NCBI RefSeq assembly: GCF_023630255.1 | Contig: NZ_JALPRS010000004.1 | Location: 51,069-115,068 of the forward strand | From: Pontibacter deserti | GTDB taxonomy: Bacteria > Bacteroidota > Bacteroidia > Cytophagales > Hymenobacteraceae | Direction of reading: 5' to 3' | DNA length: 64,000 bases | Shown: in pieces, positions 1 to 9,646 of the stretch | Layout: each line of letters starts with the position of its first letter | Numbering within the stretch: the stretch's first letter is position 1 | Notes under the pieces: model-generated | The model's database searches: none | Told to the model about the DNA's origin: nothing | The model's input: the letters and a program-made list of their open reading frames with translations, nothing else | Position numbers and translations under genes: made by a program

Positions 1-1401
1 AAGTTCCAGAGCCTGGAAGTGCTGAAGCCGATTGAAGACCTTAAGAAGCGTGTTAAAGCTTTCTCTCAGCAATCTGATAAAGCAGCACAGTTCTTTAATG
101 AGTCGCTTTACGGCTTGTTCCAGTATGTGAGCAACCGCATACCTGAGATATCTGACGAACTATACAGAATAGACGATGCCATGCGTGCCGGCTTTGGCTG
201 GGAGCTTGGTCCGTTTGAGTACTGGGATGCCATTGGTGCCCGCGAAGGTGTGCAGCGCATGACCGAAGCTGGTTACAAGCCTGCAGCCTGGGTAGAAGAA
301 ATGCTGAATAGCGGCAAAGAGTCTTTCTACATAGTAGAGAATGGTCAGCGCCGCTACTACGACATCAACAGCAAAGAATACAAAGCCATACCTGGCGCTG
401 AGAACTTCATTATACTTGATAACCTGCGAAGCAGCAATGTGATCTGGAAGAACAGCGGCGCAACTATAACTGACTTAGGTGATGGCATCCTGAACGTGGA
501 ATTCCACACGAAGATGAACACACTGGGAGGTGATGTGGTGCAGGGCCTGATGAAAGGAGTGGAACTGGCAGAGAAAGATTTCAGAGGCATGGTGGTTGGT
601 AACCAGGGAGCTAACTTCTCAGCGGGTGCTAACCTGGGGCTGGTGTACATGTATGCGCTGGAGCAGGAGTACGACGAGATCAACTTCATGATCAAGCAGT
701 TTCAGGATGCGATTATGCGCATGCGCTACTCGGCTATACCTGTAGTAGGTGCACCACATGGCCTAACACTGGGTGGTGGCTGCGAACTTAACCTGCACTG
801 CGACCACGTACAGGCTGCCGCTGAGACCTATATGGGCCTGGTGGAGTTTGGGGTTGGTCTGATACCAGGCGGTGGTGGTACCAAAGAAATGACGCTTCGC
901 GCTGCCGATATGTATACGGATGGCGACATAGAATACAATGACCTGAAGAACGTGTTCCTGACGATTGGTATGGCCAAAGTATCTACCTCAGGTAAAGAAG
1001 CAATAGACTTGGGTTACATGCGCAAATCTGACGGCATAACTATAAACAGCAACCGTTTGATAGCTGATGCCAAAGCGCAGGCTATACTTCTGGCTGAGGC
1101 TGGTTATACCAAACCGGTGCAGCGCACCAATGTAAAAGTACAGGGCAAAGGCGCGTTGGGTATGTTCCTGACAGGTGCTAATGCCATGTTCTCGGGTCGC
1201 TATATTTCCGAGCATGATAAAAAGATATCGGAGAAACTGGCTTACGTGATGTGCGGCGGCGACTTGTCTGCGGCTACAGAGGTGAGCGAGCAGTACCTGC
1301 TGGACCTGGAACGTGAAGCATTCCTGTCACTGACAGGGGAGCGCAAAACGCTGGAGCGTATCCAGAGCATCCTGACCACAGGCAAGCCGCTGAGAAACTA
1401 G
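1..1401 (+). CDS. fadN: 3-hydroxyacyl-CoA dehydrogenase/enoyl-CoA hydratase, 5' truncated
   Basis: The reading frame is already open at base 1, so the gene starts outside the window and only the last 466 codons are present. The visible part holds the end of the 3-hydroxyacyl-CoA dehydrogenase region followed by a crotonase (enoyl-CoA hydratase) domain with the oxyanion-hole pattern SAGANLG and the glycine-rich EFGVGLIPGGGGTKE segment carrying the catalytic glutamate. The hydratase lies C-terminal, as in Bacillus FadN and unlike Escherichia coli FadB. It would hydrate enoyl-CoA and oxidise 3-hydroxyacyl-CoA in cytosolic beta-oxidation. A thiolase follows 33 nt downstream and an acyl-CoA dehydrogenase after that, reproducing the fadN-fadA-fadE order. 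Confidence 0.9.
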   Translation, partial: KFQSLEVLKPIEDLKKRVKAFSQQSDKAAQFFNESLYGLFQYVSNRIPEISDELYRIDDAMRAGFGWELGPFEYWDAIGAREGVQRMTEAGYKPAAWVEEMLNSGKESFYIVENGQRRYYDINSKEYKAIPGAENFIILDNLRSSNVIWKNSGATITDLGDGILNVEFHTKMNTLGGDVVQGLMKGVELAEKDFRGMVVGNQGANFSAGANLGLVYMYALEQEYDEINFMIKQFQDAIMRMRYSAIPVVGAPHGLTLGGGCELNLHCDHVQAAAETYMGLVEFGVGLIPGGGGTKEMTLRAADMYTDGDIEYNDLKNVFLTIGMAKVSTSGKEAIDLGYMRKSDGITINSNRLIADAKAQAILLAEAGYTKPVQRTNVKVQGKGALGMFLTGANAMFSGRYISEHDKKISEKLAYVMCGGDLSAATEVSEQYLLDLEREAFLSLTGERKTLERIQSILTTGKPLRN

Positions 1402-1434
1402 TAACTATAGTATCAACTATAAAAGAGCATCAAA

Positions 1435-2613
1435 ATGAACAATGCATATATCGTAGCCGGATTTCGTAGTGCCGTGGGTAAAGCGGGCCGCGGCGGATTT
1501 CGGTTCACCAGACCTGATGACCTGGCCGCTGATGTCATCAAACACCTTATGGCCTCTGTGCCAGCCTTGGACCCGGAGCGCGTAGACGACCTTATAGTTG
1601 GTAACGCTGTGCCGGAAGCAGAGCAGGGGCTCCAGATCGGTCGTATGATCTCTCTGCTTTCCTTACCGCTCTCTGTGAGTGGTATGACAGTAAACCGTTA
1701 TTGCGGATCTGGCCTGGAAACTATAGCCATTGCAGCTAATCGTATTTCGGCAGGTATGGCCGACTGTATCATAGCTGGTGGTACCGAGTCGATGTCGCTG
1801 GTGCCAACAGCTGGCTGGAAGACAGTACCAAACTATAAAATTGCCAAAAGTAACCCAGACTGGTACCTGAGCATGGGCTTAACTGCCGAAGCGGTTGCAA
1901 ACGATTACAACGTTACCCGCGAAGACCAGGATGAGTTTGCTTACCATTCACACCAGAAAGCGATCAATGCTATCAAGAGCGGCTTCTTTAAAGATCAGAT
2001 CGTGCCGATAACAGTTGAAGAGACTTACCTGGACGAGAGTGGCAAAAAGAAGACCCGCAGCTATGTAGTAGATACCGACGAAGGTCCTCGCGCTGATACC
2101 TCTATGGAAGCATTGGCTCGCCTGAAGCCGGTGTTTGCAGCAGGTGGTACTGTAACGGCTGGTAACTCTTCTCAAACTTCGGATGGCGCTGCCTTCGTTA
2201 TAGTTATGAGCGAGCGCATGGTAAAAGAGCTGAACCTGGAGCCGATCGCCCGTCTGATCAGCTACGCATCTGGTGGTGTCGATCCGCGCATTATGGGTAT
2301 GGGACCAATCGCAGCGGTGCCTAAAGCGCTGAAGCAGGCAGGAATGACCCTGAATGACATTGATCTGATCGAAATGAATGAAGCCTTTGCTGCGCAATCT
2401 ATTGCTGTAATGCGCCACCTCGATTTTGATCCTTCTAAGCTGAATGTAAGTGGTGGGGCTATTGCACTTGGTCACCCGCTGGGTTGCTCTGGTGCCAAGT
2501 TAAGTATACAGCAGTTCCACGAGCTTCGCCGCTTAGGTAAAAAGTATGGCATGGTAACAGCCTGCGTAGGCGGTGGCCAGGGTGTGGCTGGGATATATGA
2601 GCTTTTGAAATAG
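1435..2613 (+). CDS. fadA: acetyl-CoA C-acyltransferase (3-ketoacyl-CoA thiolase)
   Basis: A 392-residue thiolase, the usual length for the family. The nucleophilic cysteine is C90 in [12 protein letters not shown]. The C-terminal catalytic blocks are also present: [24 protein letters not shown] (active-site histidine) and the second cysteine in TACVGGGQG. It cleaves 3-ketoacyl-CoA to acetyl-CoA plus a shortened acyl-CoA, the last step of each beta-oxidation cycle. It lies 33 nt after the multifunctional hydratase/dehydrogenase and is almost certainly co-transcribed with it. Degradative use rather than acetoacetyl-CoA synthesis is inferred from the fad neighbours. Confidence 0.95.
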   Translation: MNNAYIVAGFRSAVGKAGRGGFRFTRPDDLAADVIKHLMASVPALDPERVDDLIVGNAVPEAEQGLQIGRMISLLSLPLSVSGMTVNRYCGSGLETIAIAANRISAGMADCIIAGGTESMSLVPTAGWKTVPNYKIAKSNPDWYLSMGLTAEAVANDYNVTREDQDEFAYHSHQKAINAIKSGFFKDQIVPITVEETYLDESGKKKTRSYVVDTDEGPRADTSMEALARLKPVFAAGGTVTAGNSSQTSDGAAFVIVMSERMVKELNLEPIARLISYASGGVDPRIMGMGPIAAVPKALKQAGMTLNDIDLIEMNEAFAAQSIAVMRHLDFDPSKLNVSGGAIALGHPLGCSGAKLSIQQFHELRRLGKKYGMVTACVGGGQGVAGIYELLK

Positions 2614-2629
2614 TAGCAAAAGCCCTAAA

Positions 2630-2723
2630 GTCCCCCTTTGAAGGGGGTAGGGGGATGATTACATATTTGAGACAAAATTTATCGGTTAACGATTGTCATC
2701 CCCAGCCCCCTTCAAAGGGGGAC
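2630..2723. repeat. GC-rich inverted repeat between fadA and fadE
   Basis: The arm at 2630-2658 (beginning GTCCCCCTTTGAAGGGGG) is repeated in inverted orientation at 2696-2723 with only small differences near its inner end; the AT-rich spacer is about 37 nt. Each arm contains its own palindrome, CCCCCTT-TG-AAGGGGG. The look is that of an interspersed REP/MITE-like element, a type I associate with Bacteroidota intergenic regions. It sits inside an operon, so its RNA could fold into a large stem between the two cistrons. Confidence 0.75.
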
Positions 2724-2768
2724 AAAAACTAACTATAACTGTATCCAAAACCTTAAAACATACATCCC

Positions 2769-4559
2769 ATGGAAACTCAGAATAAAACCGCAATACTAAA
2801 AGGTGGTGAGTTCCTGATAAAGGAAACGAATCCGCAGGACGTATTTACGCCCGAAAATTTCAACGAAGAGCAACGCATGATGGCCCAGACCTGTCTGGAC
2901 TTTGTGCGCGACGAAGTATATCCGCTGCTTGACAGACTGGACAACCACGAAGAAGGCCTGATGGAAAACCTGATGAAAAAAGCAGGAGAACTTGGCTTGT
3001 TCGCAGTGTCTATTCCGGAACAATACGGTGGCCTGAACATGGACTTTAACACAGCGCTGCTGGTAACAGAGTCCGTTGGTGGTGGCCATTCATTCCCGGT
3101 GGCTTTTGCGGCACATACCGGTATCGGTACGTTGCCAATTTTATACTTCGGAACCGAAGAGCAGAAACAGAAGTATATTCCGAAGCTGGTGAGCGGTGAG
3201 TGGATGTCGTCTTACTGCTTAACGGAACCTGGTTCCGGGTCTGATGCACTAGCTGCTAAAACCAAAGCAGTACTGAACGAAGCAGGTACGCATTACATCC
3301 TGAACGGCCAGAAAATGTGGATCACAAACGCTGGTTTTGCCGATGTGTTCATCGTGTTTGCACAAGTGGATGGCGATAAGTTCACTGGTTTTATAGTTGA
3401 AAAAGATTATCCGGGATTGAGCTTAGGTAACGAAGAGCACAAGATGGGTATCAAAGGTTCGTCAACGCGCCAGGTTTTCTTAACAGACTGCGAAGTTCCG
3501 AAAGAGAATGTATTGGGCGAGATCGGCAAAGGCCATTTAATTGCGTTCAACATCCTGAACATCGGTCGTATTAAACTATGTGCAGCTACGCTGGGTGCTG
3601 CTAAAAAAGTAGCTGACCTGTCAGTGAAGTATGCGAATGAGCGTCATCAATTTAAACTTCCTATTTCCAAATTCGGCGCTATACGTCATAAACTGGCAGA
3701 GCAGGCGATCAGAATTTATGCAGTAGAGTCGGCGCAGTACCGTGCAGGTATGGACATTTACCGCATGGAGCAGGAACTGATGGCTGCCGGCAAAGACGAG
3801 AACGAAGCATTACTTGGTGCTGCGAAGGAGTTTGCGGTAGAGTGCGCTATACTTAAAGTAGAAGGCTCTGAAGTGCTGGATTTTGTAGTAGACGAAGGTG
3901 TGCAGATCTACGGTGGTTACGGCTTCTCGGCTGATTACCCAATGGACCGTGCATACCGCGATTCACGTATCAACCGCATTTTTGAAGGTACCAACGAGAT
4001 CAACCGCATGCTTACCGTGGATATGATCCTGAAGAAAGCCATGAACGGTGAACTGGATTTGATGGGACCAGCGCAGAATGTGCAGAACGAGTTAATGGCT
4101 ATACCTGATTTTGGAAGCGAGGAGGAAGGACTGTTTGCTGCGGAGCACAAAGCCATCCGTAATCTGAAGAAAGCTATACTTTTAGTAGCGGGTACAGCAG
4201 TGCAAAAGTACATGGCATCATTGGCAAAAGAGCAGGAAATACTGATGCACATTGCCGACATGGCTATCAAAACATATGTGGCTGAATCTACTTTACTACG
4301 TGTAGAAAAACTGGTAAGCAATAGAGGCGAAGAAGCCGTAGCAAACCAGATCGATATTGTACGTGTGGTAGTGAATGATGCTGTTGATGCATCGTTTATA
4401 GCTGGTAAAGATGCTATTGCCGCGATGGCCGAAGGAGATGAGCAGCGCCTGTTATTTATGGGCTTAAAGCGTTTCACAAAGAAAGACCTGTTCAATACCA
4501 AGGATGCACGCCGTCGTATAGCAGCTGCCCTCATCGAGGCAAACGAATACGTTTATTAA
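2769..4559 (+). CDS. fadE: acyl-CoA dehydrogenase
   Basis: A 596-residue flavoprotein of the long acyl-CoA dehydrogenase class, close to the length of Bacillus FadE. It has the acyl-CoA dehydrogenase signature YCLTEPGSGSDA at about residues 149-160, a central beta domain containing KMWITNAGFAD, and the C-terminal GGYGFSADYPMDRAYRDSR segment. The latter is followed by IFEGTNEINR near residue 410, where the glutamate is the expected catalytic base. About 150 extra C-terminal residues form the helical extension of the longer members. It performs the first FAD-dependent oxidation of beta-oxidation. It follows fadA after a 155-nt gap that holds an inverted repeat and has a terminator after it. Confidence 0.95.
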   Translation: METQNKTAILKGGEFLIKETNPQDVFTPENFNEEQRMMAQTCLDFVRDEVYPLLDRLDNHEEGLMENLMKKAGELGLFAVSIPEQYGGLNMDFNTALLVTESVGGGHSFPVAFAAHTGIGTLPILYFGTEEQKQKYIPKLVSGEWMSSYCLTEPGSGSDALAAKTKAVLNEAGTHYILNGQKMWITNAGFADVFIVFAQVDGDKFTGFIVEKDYPGLSLGNEEHKMGIKGSSTRQVFLTDCEVPKENVLGEIGKGHLIAFNILNIGRIKLCAATLGAAKKVADLSVKYANERHQFKLPISKFGAIRHKLAEQAIRIYAVESAQYRAGMDIYRMEQELMAAGKDENEALLGAAKEFAVECAILKVEGSEVLDFVVDEGVQIYGGYGFSADYPMDRAYRDSRINRIFEGTNEINRMLTVDMILKKAMNGELDLMGPAQNVQNELMAIPDFGSEEEGLFAAEHKAIRNLKKAILLVAGTAVQKYMASLAKEQEILMHIADMAIKTYVAESTLLRVEKLVSNRGEEAVANQIDIVRVVVNDAVDASFIAGKDAIAAMAEGDEQRLLFMGLKRFTKKDLFNTKDARRRIAAALIEANEYVY

Positions 4560-4581
4560 TTTCTGACCATTTATAGTTTAG

Positions 4582-4612
4582 AAAGGCTTTCTCTACAGGG
4601 GGAAGCCTTTTT
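4582..4612 (+). terminator. intrinsic terminator after fadE
   Basis: AAAGGCTT pairs with AAGCCTTT across a 12-nt loop and a T-rich tail follows. It ends the fad operon 20 nt after the fadE stop. Confidence 0.7.
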
Positions 4613-4738
4613 GCTTTAAAATTGTATCAAAACTGAGTGCAAAATACGTAATTGAATAATTTTATACTTAGTCGGGGCAAAAGCTACGGCCGATTTTACG
4701 TATGCAGAAAAGCGCCTTAATTGTACCTAAATTTAACT

Positions 4739-5467
4739 ATGAAAGTAACCTGTCTTATACCTTGTTATAACGAGCGTGAGCGGATTGCCCAAGTGCTGAA
4801 TGTGATCATTGATACCAGCTATATTGCTCAGGTAATTTGTGTAGATGATGGATCAGAAGACGGAACAGCCGATTATATAGAAATGCACTGGCCGGAAGTG
4901 GAAGTGATACGCATGCCGCAAAATGTTGGTAAAACAGCTGCTATAAAGTATGGCTTAAAGTACGTGCAGCACGAGGTATTACTGATGATGGATGCTGACC
5001 TGCAGGATCTGAGAAAAGAAGAACTGGAAGCTGCTTTAGATGCCTATCAGCATTATACCGGAATTGATATGATCATTATGCGGCGCATTAACTCGCCCTG
5101 GTTTGTAAAATGGTACCGTAGCGATGTGCTGCTTTCCGGGGAGCGTATACTCCGAACAGCCGACCTGAAACAGGTACTAAAACAAAAGCTAAAGTGCTAC
5201 CAACTGGAGGTTGCCATAAACCGCTACATGCTGCGCCACAAACGAGTAGTGCGCTGGATGCCATGGTCAGCTATGAATACCTACAAGGTTGATAAACTGG
5301 GCGTACTGGATGGTTCTAAAAAAGAGTTTATGATGTATGTGGATATTGTAAACTATGTTGGTTTTTCGCACATGTGCCTTCAACTGGCATCTTTTACCAA
5401 AAAGCTAAAGCATCATAAAACCACAAAACCAGCTAGAACTGATAATTATACTTTAAAACCTATTTAA
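4739..5467 (+). CDS. GT2 family glycosyltransferase
   Basis: A GT-A fold family 2 transferase of 242 residues. The N-terminal half is canonical: LIPCYNERERIAQVL, CVDDGSEDGTADYI, NVGKTAAIKYG and the nucleotide/metal-binding MDADLQD. The C-terminal half is short and has no obvious membrane helices, so this resembles a soluble dolichol-phosphate-mannose-synthase-like domain; the substrate is unknown. An upstream in-frame TTG at 4721 would add six residues. The ATG at 4739 is preferred because MKVTCLIPCYNE matches the usual family start. Its last 8 nt overlap the convergent gene, leaving no room for a terminator. Confidence 0.85.
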   Translation: MKVTCLIPCYNERERIAQVLNVIIDTSYIAQVICVDDGSEDGTADYIEMHWPEVEVIRMPQNVGKTAAIKYGLKYVQHEVLLMMDADLQDLRKEELEAALDAYQHYTGIDMIIMRRINSPWFVKWYRSDVLLSGERILRTADLKQVLKQKLKCYQLEVAINRYMLRHKRVVRWMPWSAMNTYKVDKLGVLDGSKKEFMMYVDIVNYVGFSHMCLQLASFTKKLKHHKTTKPARTDNYTLKPI

Positions 5468-6935
5468 GCTGTATGTGATGCAACCTAAGACCTGCTTCGC
5501 GTTTTTTAGGACGTACTACAACAGTTACATCTTTGTCTGAGAACCAGGCCGTAAAATCTTTTACATAAGCCAGTTCCTTGTCGTTCGCTACGTTCAGACG
5601 AACACCTTTCGCTGGTGTGGTTTCTCCGGTCTTGGTATCTATCTGGCGTAAGTATAAGTCATATTTACCTTCCAGTTCTTCCAGCGTTAGCAGGCTAAGG
5701 GTATTGCCGTTCATATAAGCGCTGTAGGATATACCTGAAAATACATCTTCGGCAGAAGCCTGCTGGTGCTTCATTAAAACAGAGCTCCAGGCAGAGTTCA
5801 TGTATTCATCGTATGCGAACAGCAGCATCTCTTTAGCAAAGTATGGAGCATTTTTGCCACCTGTTGTATACTTCTTCTCAGCCAGCACAATTATTTGGTT
5901 ATCTGCAGCCTGATAGATGTCGCTTAGGTAAATGTCTTCGAAACGCTTAGGCTTGTTCTGGTCTGTTTTATTAAGCCCATTTATTTTTGCCAGGTAATCA
6001 GCTGTAAACTTAAATTCCTCAGCAAATACCATGTCTTCGGCTTCAAAGTTAAAGCGTACTGTTTTTAAACTATGATATAAACCCGAAGTCTCTTCTGCTG
6101 TTATCACAGCGCCATAAAGTTGTCCGTCTGACATCAGTTTGAAACGGGAATCCATTATGTATACTTTCTTGCCATCAAACACTCCGCCTACTAATACACT
6201 CATTATTTTGGCCTTTGGGTCCTTCAGGTTGTACTGGCGCACTGTCAGGCGGTTCATGTTGTCAGAAATAAGGCTTAGGTGTTGGTCTCCCGCATTGTTA
6301 AGCTGCACATCCACCGACAAAATATCCCGCACATCGTTCAGGTTATAGTTGGTATCCTTGATCTTTGATAATTTCTCATCATACAACGAGCCGCTTATAC
6401 TTCTGATCCTGTGGTTGCTATCGGCCTGCGTATGGTATACCAGTAGCTTTGAACCATCCTGTGAGAAAGCTACGCCCGGCTCGCGGTTAGATACAGGACT
6501 CTCCAGTAATAACTGTTTGTCTTTTAAAGCGCCGCTCACCAGCTCAACATAATACCCGTATAGTTGCTGTGTATGCCCAGTTTTGGTTTGTGCTACAACT
6601 ATAGCTGCATCTTTGGAAGTATAAAATCCATATACAGTTTGCTCCGGTGTAAGCGGAATAGTCGCGCTCCACTGCTTTTTCAGGCCTGCCTGGTACTGCT
6701 CTACAGCATAGCTTCCATCGGCTTTGCGGCTAAGTATAACAAACTGTTCGGGGCCGGTAGGTATGGTTTTATTTGTAATGCGTTGGTTATACCTGTCTTC
6801 TGTTAGGTTTGGATGATACTCAAAAGGTGTCGTGCCTTTAGTTCTGGACTGACCATTAACCACACATGCCAATAAAGCAAAAACAAAAATGAAGAGCAGG
6901 TTTTTCACGGGTAAAATATTTTTAACAGAACTCAA
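5460..6935 (-). CDS. secreted protein of unknown function, propeller-like
   Basis: A 491-residue protein with an N-terminal hydrophobic stretch (NLLFIFVFALLACVVNGQS) that looks like a signal peptide with cleavage after NGQ. The rest is a series of short beta-rich blocks such as FSQDGSKLLVYH and DGQLYGAVI, reminiscent of TolB/WD40-like propeller blades. I recognise no catalytic motif. It is probably periplasmic or surface-exposed. The hydrophobic core begins around residue 10, so translation could start slightly later than the ATG at 6935. It is monocistronic and converges with the GT2 gene. Function unknown. Confidence 0.7.
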   Translation of the reverse strand: MSSVKNILPVKNLLFIFVFALLACVVNGQSRTKGTTPFEYHPNLTEDRYNQRITNKTIPTGPEQFVILSRKADGSYAVEQYQAGLKKQWSATIPLTPEQTVYGFYTSKDAAIVVAQTKTGHTQQLYGYYVELVSGALKDKQLLLESPVSNREPGVAFSQDGSKLLVYHTQADSNHRIRSISGSLYDEKLSKIKDTNYNLNDVRDILSVDVQLNNAGDQHLSLISDNMNRLTVRQYNLKDPKAKIMSVLVGGVFDGKKVYIMDSRFKLMSDGQLYGAVITAEETSGLYHSLKTVRFNFEAEDMVFAEEFKFTADYLAKINGLNKTDQNKPKRFEDIYLSDIYQAADNQIIVLAEKKYTTGGKNAPYFAKEMLLFAYDEYMNSAWSSVLMKHQQASAEDVFSGISYSAYMNGNTLSLLTLEELEGKYDLYLRQIDTKTGETTPAKGVRLNVANDKELAYVKDFTAWFSDKDVTVVVRPKKREAGLRLHHIQLK

Positions 6936-7204
6936 ACTTAAGATATAACACAGGATTAGTCAAATTTAAATAATGTTCAGAATCAACAAAGTATAAGCTA
7001 TGGTAACCGCTTCGGAAAGAATAGGATTTAAATGAAAAGCGGAGCTATATAAGTATATTGAAGTAGTTAAGTATGAGCATCTTTTCAACGCCTGTCACAC
7101 CTTAAAAAGCTTCTGTAGAATAAGAATAAAGCCGGTTCACCCAATTTGGGCTGATAGCTGTAACAAGTGCTAAGGATGCCAGTACATCTATGCATAGAAA
7201 AGAA

Positions 7205-7426
7205 ATGAAGTTTATACTTAAAATACTATCATTCACAGCACTTTTACTGATAAGCAAATTTACCAAAGAGGACAAACTGATAACTACTCCTGCCGAAAAC
7301 CCTCAGGTTATAGTTAGCACAGGGCAAAAAACTTATACACAGCAGCTGCCAATTCATAAAACCAGTGGCAAGCAACCGGGAAAAACTGTGCAGGCCCTTG
7401 TGACAACACAAGCAACTATAAAATGA
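7205..7426 (+). CDS. small hypothetical protein with N-terminal hydrophobic segment
   Basis: A possible 73-codon gene from the ATG at 7205; an ATG at 7190 would add five residues. The product begins MKFILKILSFTALLLISKF, a plausible signal or membrane anchor, followed by a polar Thr/Gln/Lys-rich tail. It ends 6 nt before the convergent recG stop. No family is recognised. The compact length and signal-like start favour a real gene, but an accidental frame cannot be excluded. Confidence 0.4.
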   Translation: MKFILKILSFTALLLISKFTKEDKLITTPAENPQVIVSTGQKTYTQQLPIHKTSGKQPGKTVQALVTTQATIK

Positions 7427-7432
7427 CGGATT

Positions 7433-9529
7433 TTAGCTGATACGGCTCCAGTTTACAGTATTAGCGCTCAACGACTGAATATGCCTGCGGATATTCTGAT
7501 GTTCGGCATTTTCGAGTTGGGGGTCTTCGTGTAAGATATTCTGTGCGGCAGCACGCGCTTCCTGAAGTATAGGTGCATCTTTGGCAAGGTCAGCAATAAG
7601 CAGATCGAGCACACCGCTTTGTTGGGTTCCCATCAGGTCACCAGGCCCACGTAATTTCAGGTCGATGTCTGCAATCTCGAAACCATTATTGGTGCGTACC
7701 ATAGTTTCCAGGCGGGTCTTACTGTCTTTGCTGAGTTTGTAGCCTGTCATCAGTATACAATAGCTTTGCTCAGCGCCGCGGCCAACACGCCCGCGTAGCT
7801 GGTGCAATTGTGATAAGCCAAATCGCTCGGCACTTTCGATGATCATTACCGAAGCATTCGGAACGTTTACGCCAACCTCAATTACGGTAGTAGCCACCAT
7901 TATCTGCGTTTCGTTCTTTACGAAGCGCTGCATTTCGTAGTCTTTGTCCGGTGGTTTTAGCTTACCGTGTACCATACTTACCTGGAATTCCGGAAAAGCC
8001 CGCCGTATACTTTCGTAGCCATCCATCAGGTCTTTGTAATCCATCCCCTCCGATTCCTCAATAAGCGGATATACAATGTATACCTGGCGACCAAGATTAA
8101 TCTGGTCTCTTAAAAACTGGAAAACCCGCAGCCGGTGCGAATCAAATCTATGAGAGGTAATGATCTCTTTACGACCGGCAGGCATCTCATCAATTACCGA
8201 TACATCCAAGTCGCCATATAAAGTCATGGCTAAGGTGCGCGGAATAGGGGTGGCCGTCATCACGAGCACGTGCGGGATGATGCGTGGGTTCTTGCGCCAT
8301 AGTTTAGAGCGTTGCTCTACGCCGAAGCGGTGCTGCTCATCCACAATACACAGACCCAGATTATGGAACTGCACCACATCTTCGAGCAGGGCGTGTGTAC
8401 CCACGATCATTTTCATTTCGCCGGAGCGGAGTTGCTCGTGCAGTATCTTCCGTTCTTTGGTTTTAGTTGAGCCGGTTAGTTTGCCAATATTTATACCTAG
8501 TCTGTCTGCAAAAGCCTTCAAGCCAACATAGTGCTGGTCTGCCAGAATTTCAGTGGGTGCCATCAGTACTGATTGAGCACCATTATCGGCAGCAATCAGC
8601 ATAGTAATAAAGGCAACTATAGTTTTACCGGAACCCACATCCCCCTGCAGCAGGCGGTTCATCTGCTTGCCTGAGGTCATGTCTTTGTGGATTTCCTTTA
8701 TAACCCGCTTTTGAGCACCGGTCAAGTCGAAGGTCATGTGGTTTTTATAGAACTCCGTTACAGTTGGCACCTGCTTAAATATTTGACCGGCCAGATCTGC
8801 ACGGCGAACAAATTTCTGGCGCAACAGGCGCAACTGTATATAAAAAAGCTCTTCAAACTTAAGTCTGAACTTGGCTGCGTTATACTTCTCCACCGACTCC
8901 GGAAAGTGAATGTTTTGAAGTGCAGTGCGTTTATCAATCAGGCGGTAATGGTCTATCAGGTCAGGCGAAAGCGTTTCCTGTATGTTGGGTGCAGCCAGCT
9001 TCAGCAACGACTCTATATACTTGGAGATTACTTTGCTGTCGATTCGGTGCGCTTTGAGTTTTTCGGTGGTATGATAAACCGGCTGCAGGAAAGCTGTGGT
9101 TTGCTTGGCTTCGCTCAGTTCTTCCAGCTCGGGGTGCGCCATGCTATACTTGCCGTTGAACTCGGTAGGCTTCCCGAAAACAATATAATCGGTGTGGTTC
9201 TTCAGTGATTTCTCCATCCACTTCACACCCTTAAACCAAACCAGTTCCAGTTCGTCGCCGGCTTCGTCTACCAGTGTAGCTGCCAGGCGCTGCTTACGGC
9301 CTTCGCCTAATAACTGCTTGCCCCGCACACGCCCACGCACCTGCACATACGGCATACTTTCATCAAGCTCGACAATGCGGTAAAACTGGGTGCGGTCCAG
9401 GTATCGGAAGGGGTAATGCTGGATCAGGTCGCCATAGGTATACATATTCAGCTCCTTCTGCAACAGCTCAGCGCGCTGCGGCCCTATCCCTTTTAGATAC
9501 TCGATCTTTGTATGGAAGAAGTTACTCAA
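7433..9529 (-). CDS. recG: ATP-dependent DNA helicase RecG
   Basis: A 698-residue superfamily 2 helicase that remodels stalled replication forks and Holliday junctions. An N-terminal wedge/OB-fold region (about 1-260, with YLKGIGPQRAELL at 11-23) precedes the motor domains. Visible motifs are Walker A GDVGSGKT (296-303), the DEQH box, TATPIPRTLA (motif III) and QLRGRVGRG (motif VI), followed by the C-terminal RGPGDLMGTQQSG element typical of RecG. Length is normal. It appears monocistronic, with an AT-rich accessory gene lying upstream. Confidence 0.97.
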   Translation of the reverse strand: MSNFFHTKIEYLKGIGPQRAELLQKELNMYTYGDLIQHYPFRYLDRTQFYRIVELDESMPYVQVRGRVRGKQLLGEGRKQRLAATLVDEAGDELELVWFKGVKWMEKSLKNHTDYIVFGKPTEFNGKYSMAHPELEELSEAKQTTAFLQPVYHTTEKLKAHRIDSKVISKYIESLLKLAAPNIQETLSPDLIDHYRLIDKRTALQNIHFPESVEKYNAAKFRLKFEELFYIQLRLLRQKFVRRADLAGQIFKQVPTVTEFYKNHMTFDLTGAQKRVIKEIHKDMTSGKQMNRLLQGDVGSGKTIVAFITMLIAADNGAQSVLMAPTEILADQHYVGLKAFADRLGINIGKLTGSTKTKERKILHEQLRSGEMKMIVGTHALLEDVVQFHNLGLCIVDEQHRFGVEQRSKLWRKNPRIIPHVLVMTATPIPRTLAMTLYGDLDVSVIDEMPAGRKEIITSHRFDSHRLRVFQFLRDQINLGRQVYIVYPLIEESEGMDYKDLMDGYESIRRAFPEFQVSMVHGKLKPPDKDYEMQRFVKNETQIMVATTVIEVGVNVPNASVMIIESAERFGLSQLHQLRGRVGRGAEQSYCILMTGYKLSKDSKTRLETMVRTNNGFEIADIDLKLRGPGDLMGTQQSGVLDLLIADLAKDAPILQEARAAAQNILHEDPQLENAEHQNIRRHIQSLSANTVNWSRIS

Positions 9530-9545
9530 AACCTACGGGTAAATT

Positions 9546-9577
9546 ATGAATAATGAATTAAGAATTATGAATGAGAT
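9546..9577. repeat. AT-rich TTATGAAT-type short repeat
   Basis: Between recG and the HEPN-like gene there are three near-copies of (A)ATTATGAAT / ATGAATTA. A related string (TTCGTAATTCATAATTAG) occurs at about 56332-56347, before the PfkB kinase gene. It resembles a low-complexity interspersed element and may mark the edge of the AT-rich islet. Confidence 0.4.
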
Positions 9578-9646
9578 AAAGATAACGAATATGTCTGAAT
9601 CAGAATTTGCAGGATTGGTTTGATATGCTGGATTAAAATATATTAG

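Noticed and set aside
357..695. Minus-strand open frame opposite fadN
   Set aside because: Shadow of the real gene; no family-like motifs and composition set by the codons of the plus-strand gene. The same applies to the many antisense frames over fadA, fadE, recG, uvrA and the 1601-aa gene.
7190..7204. Upstream ATG for the small gene before recG
   Set aside because: It would add MHRKE before the natural signal-like start MKFILKIL; the ATG at 7205 is preferred.
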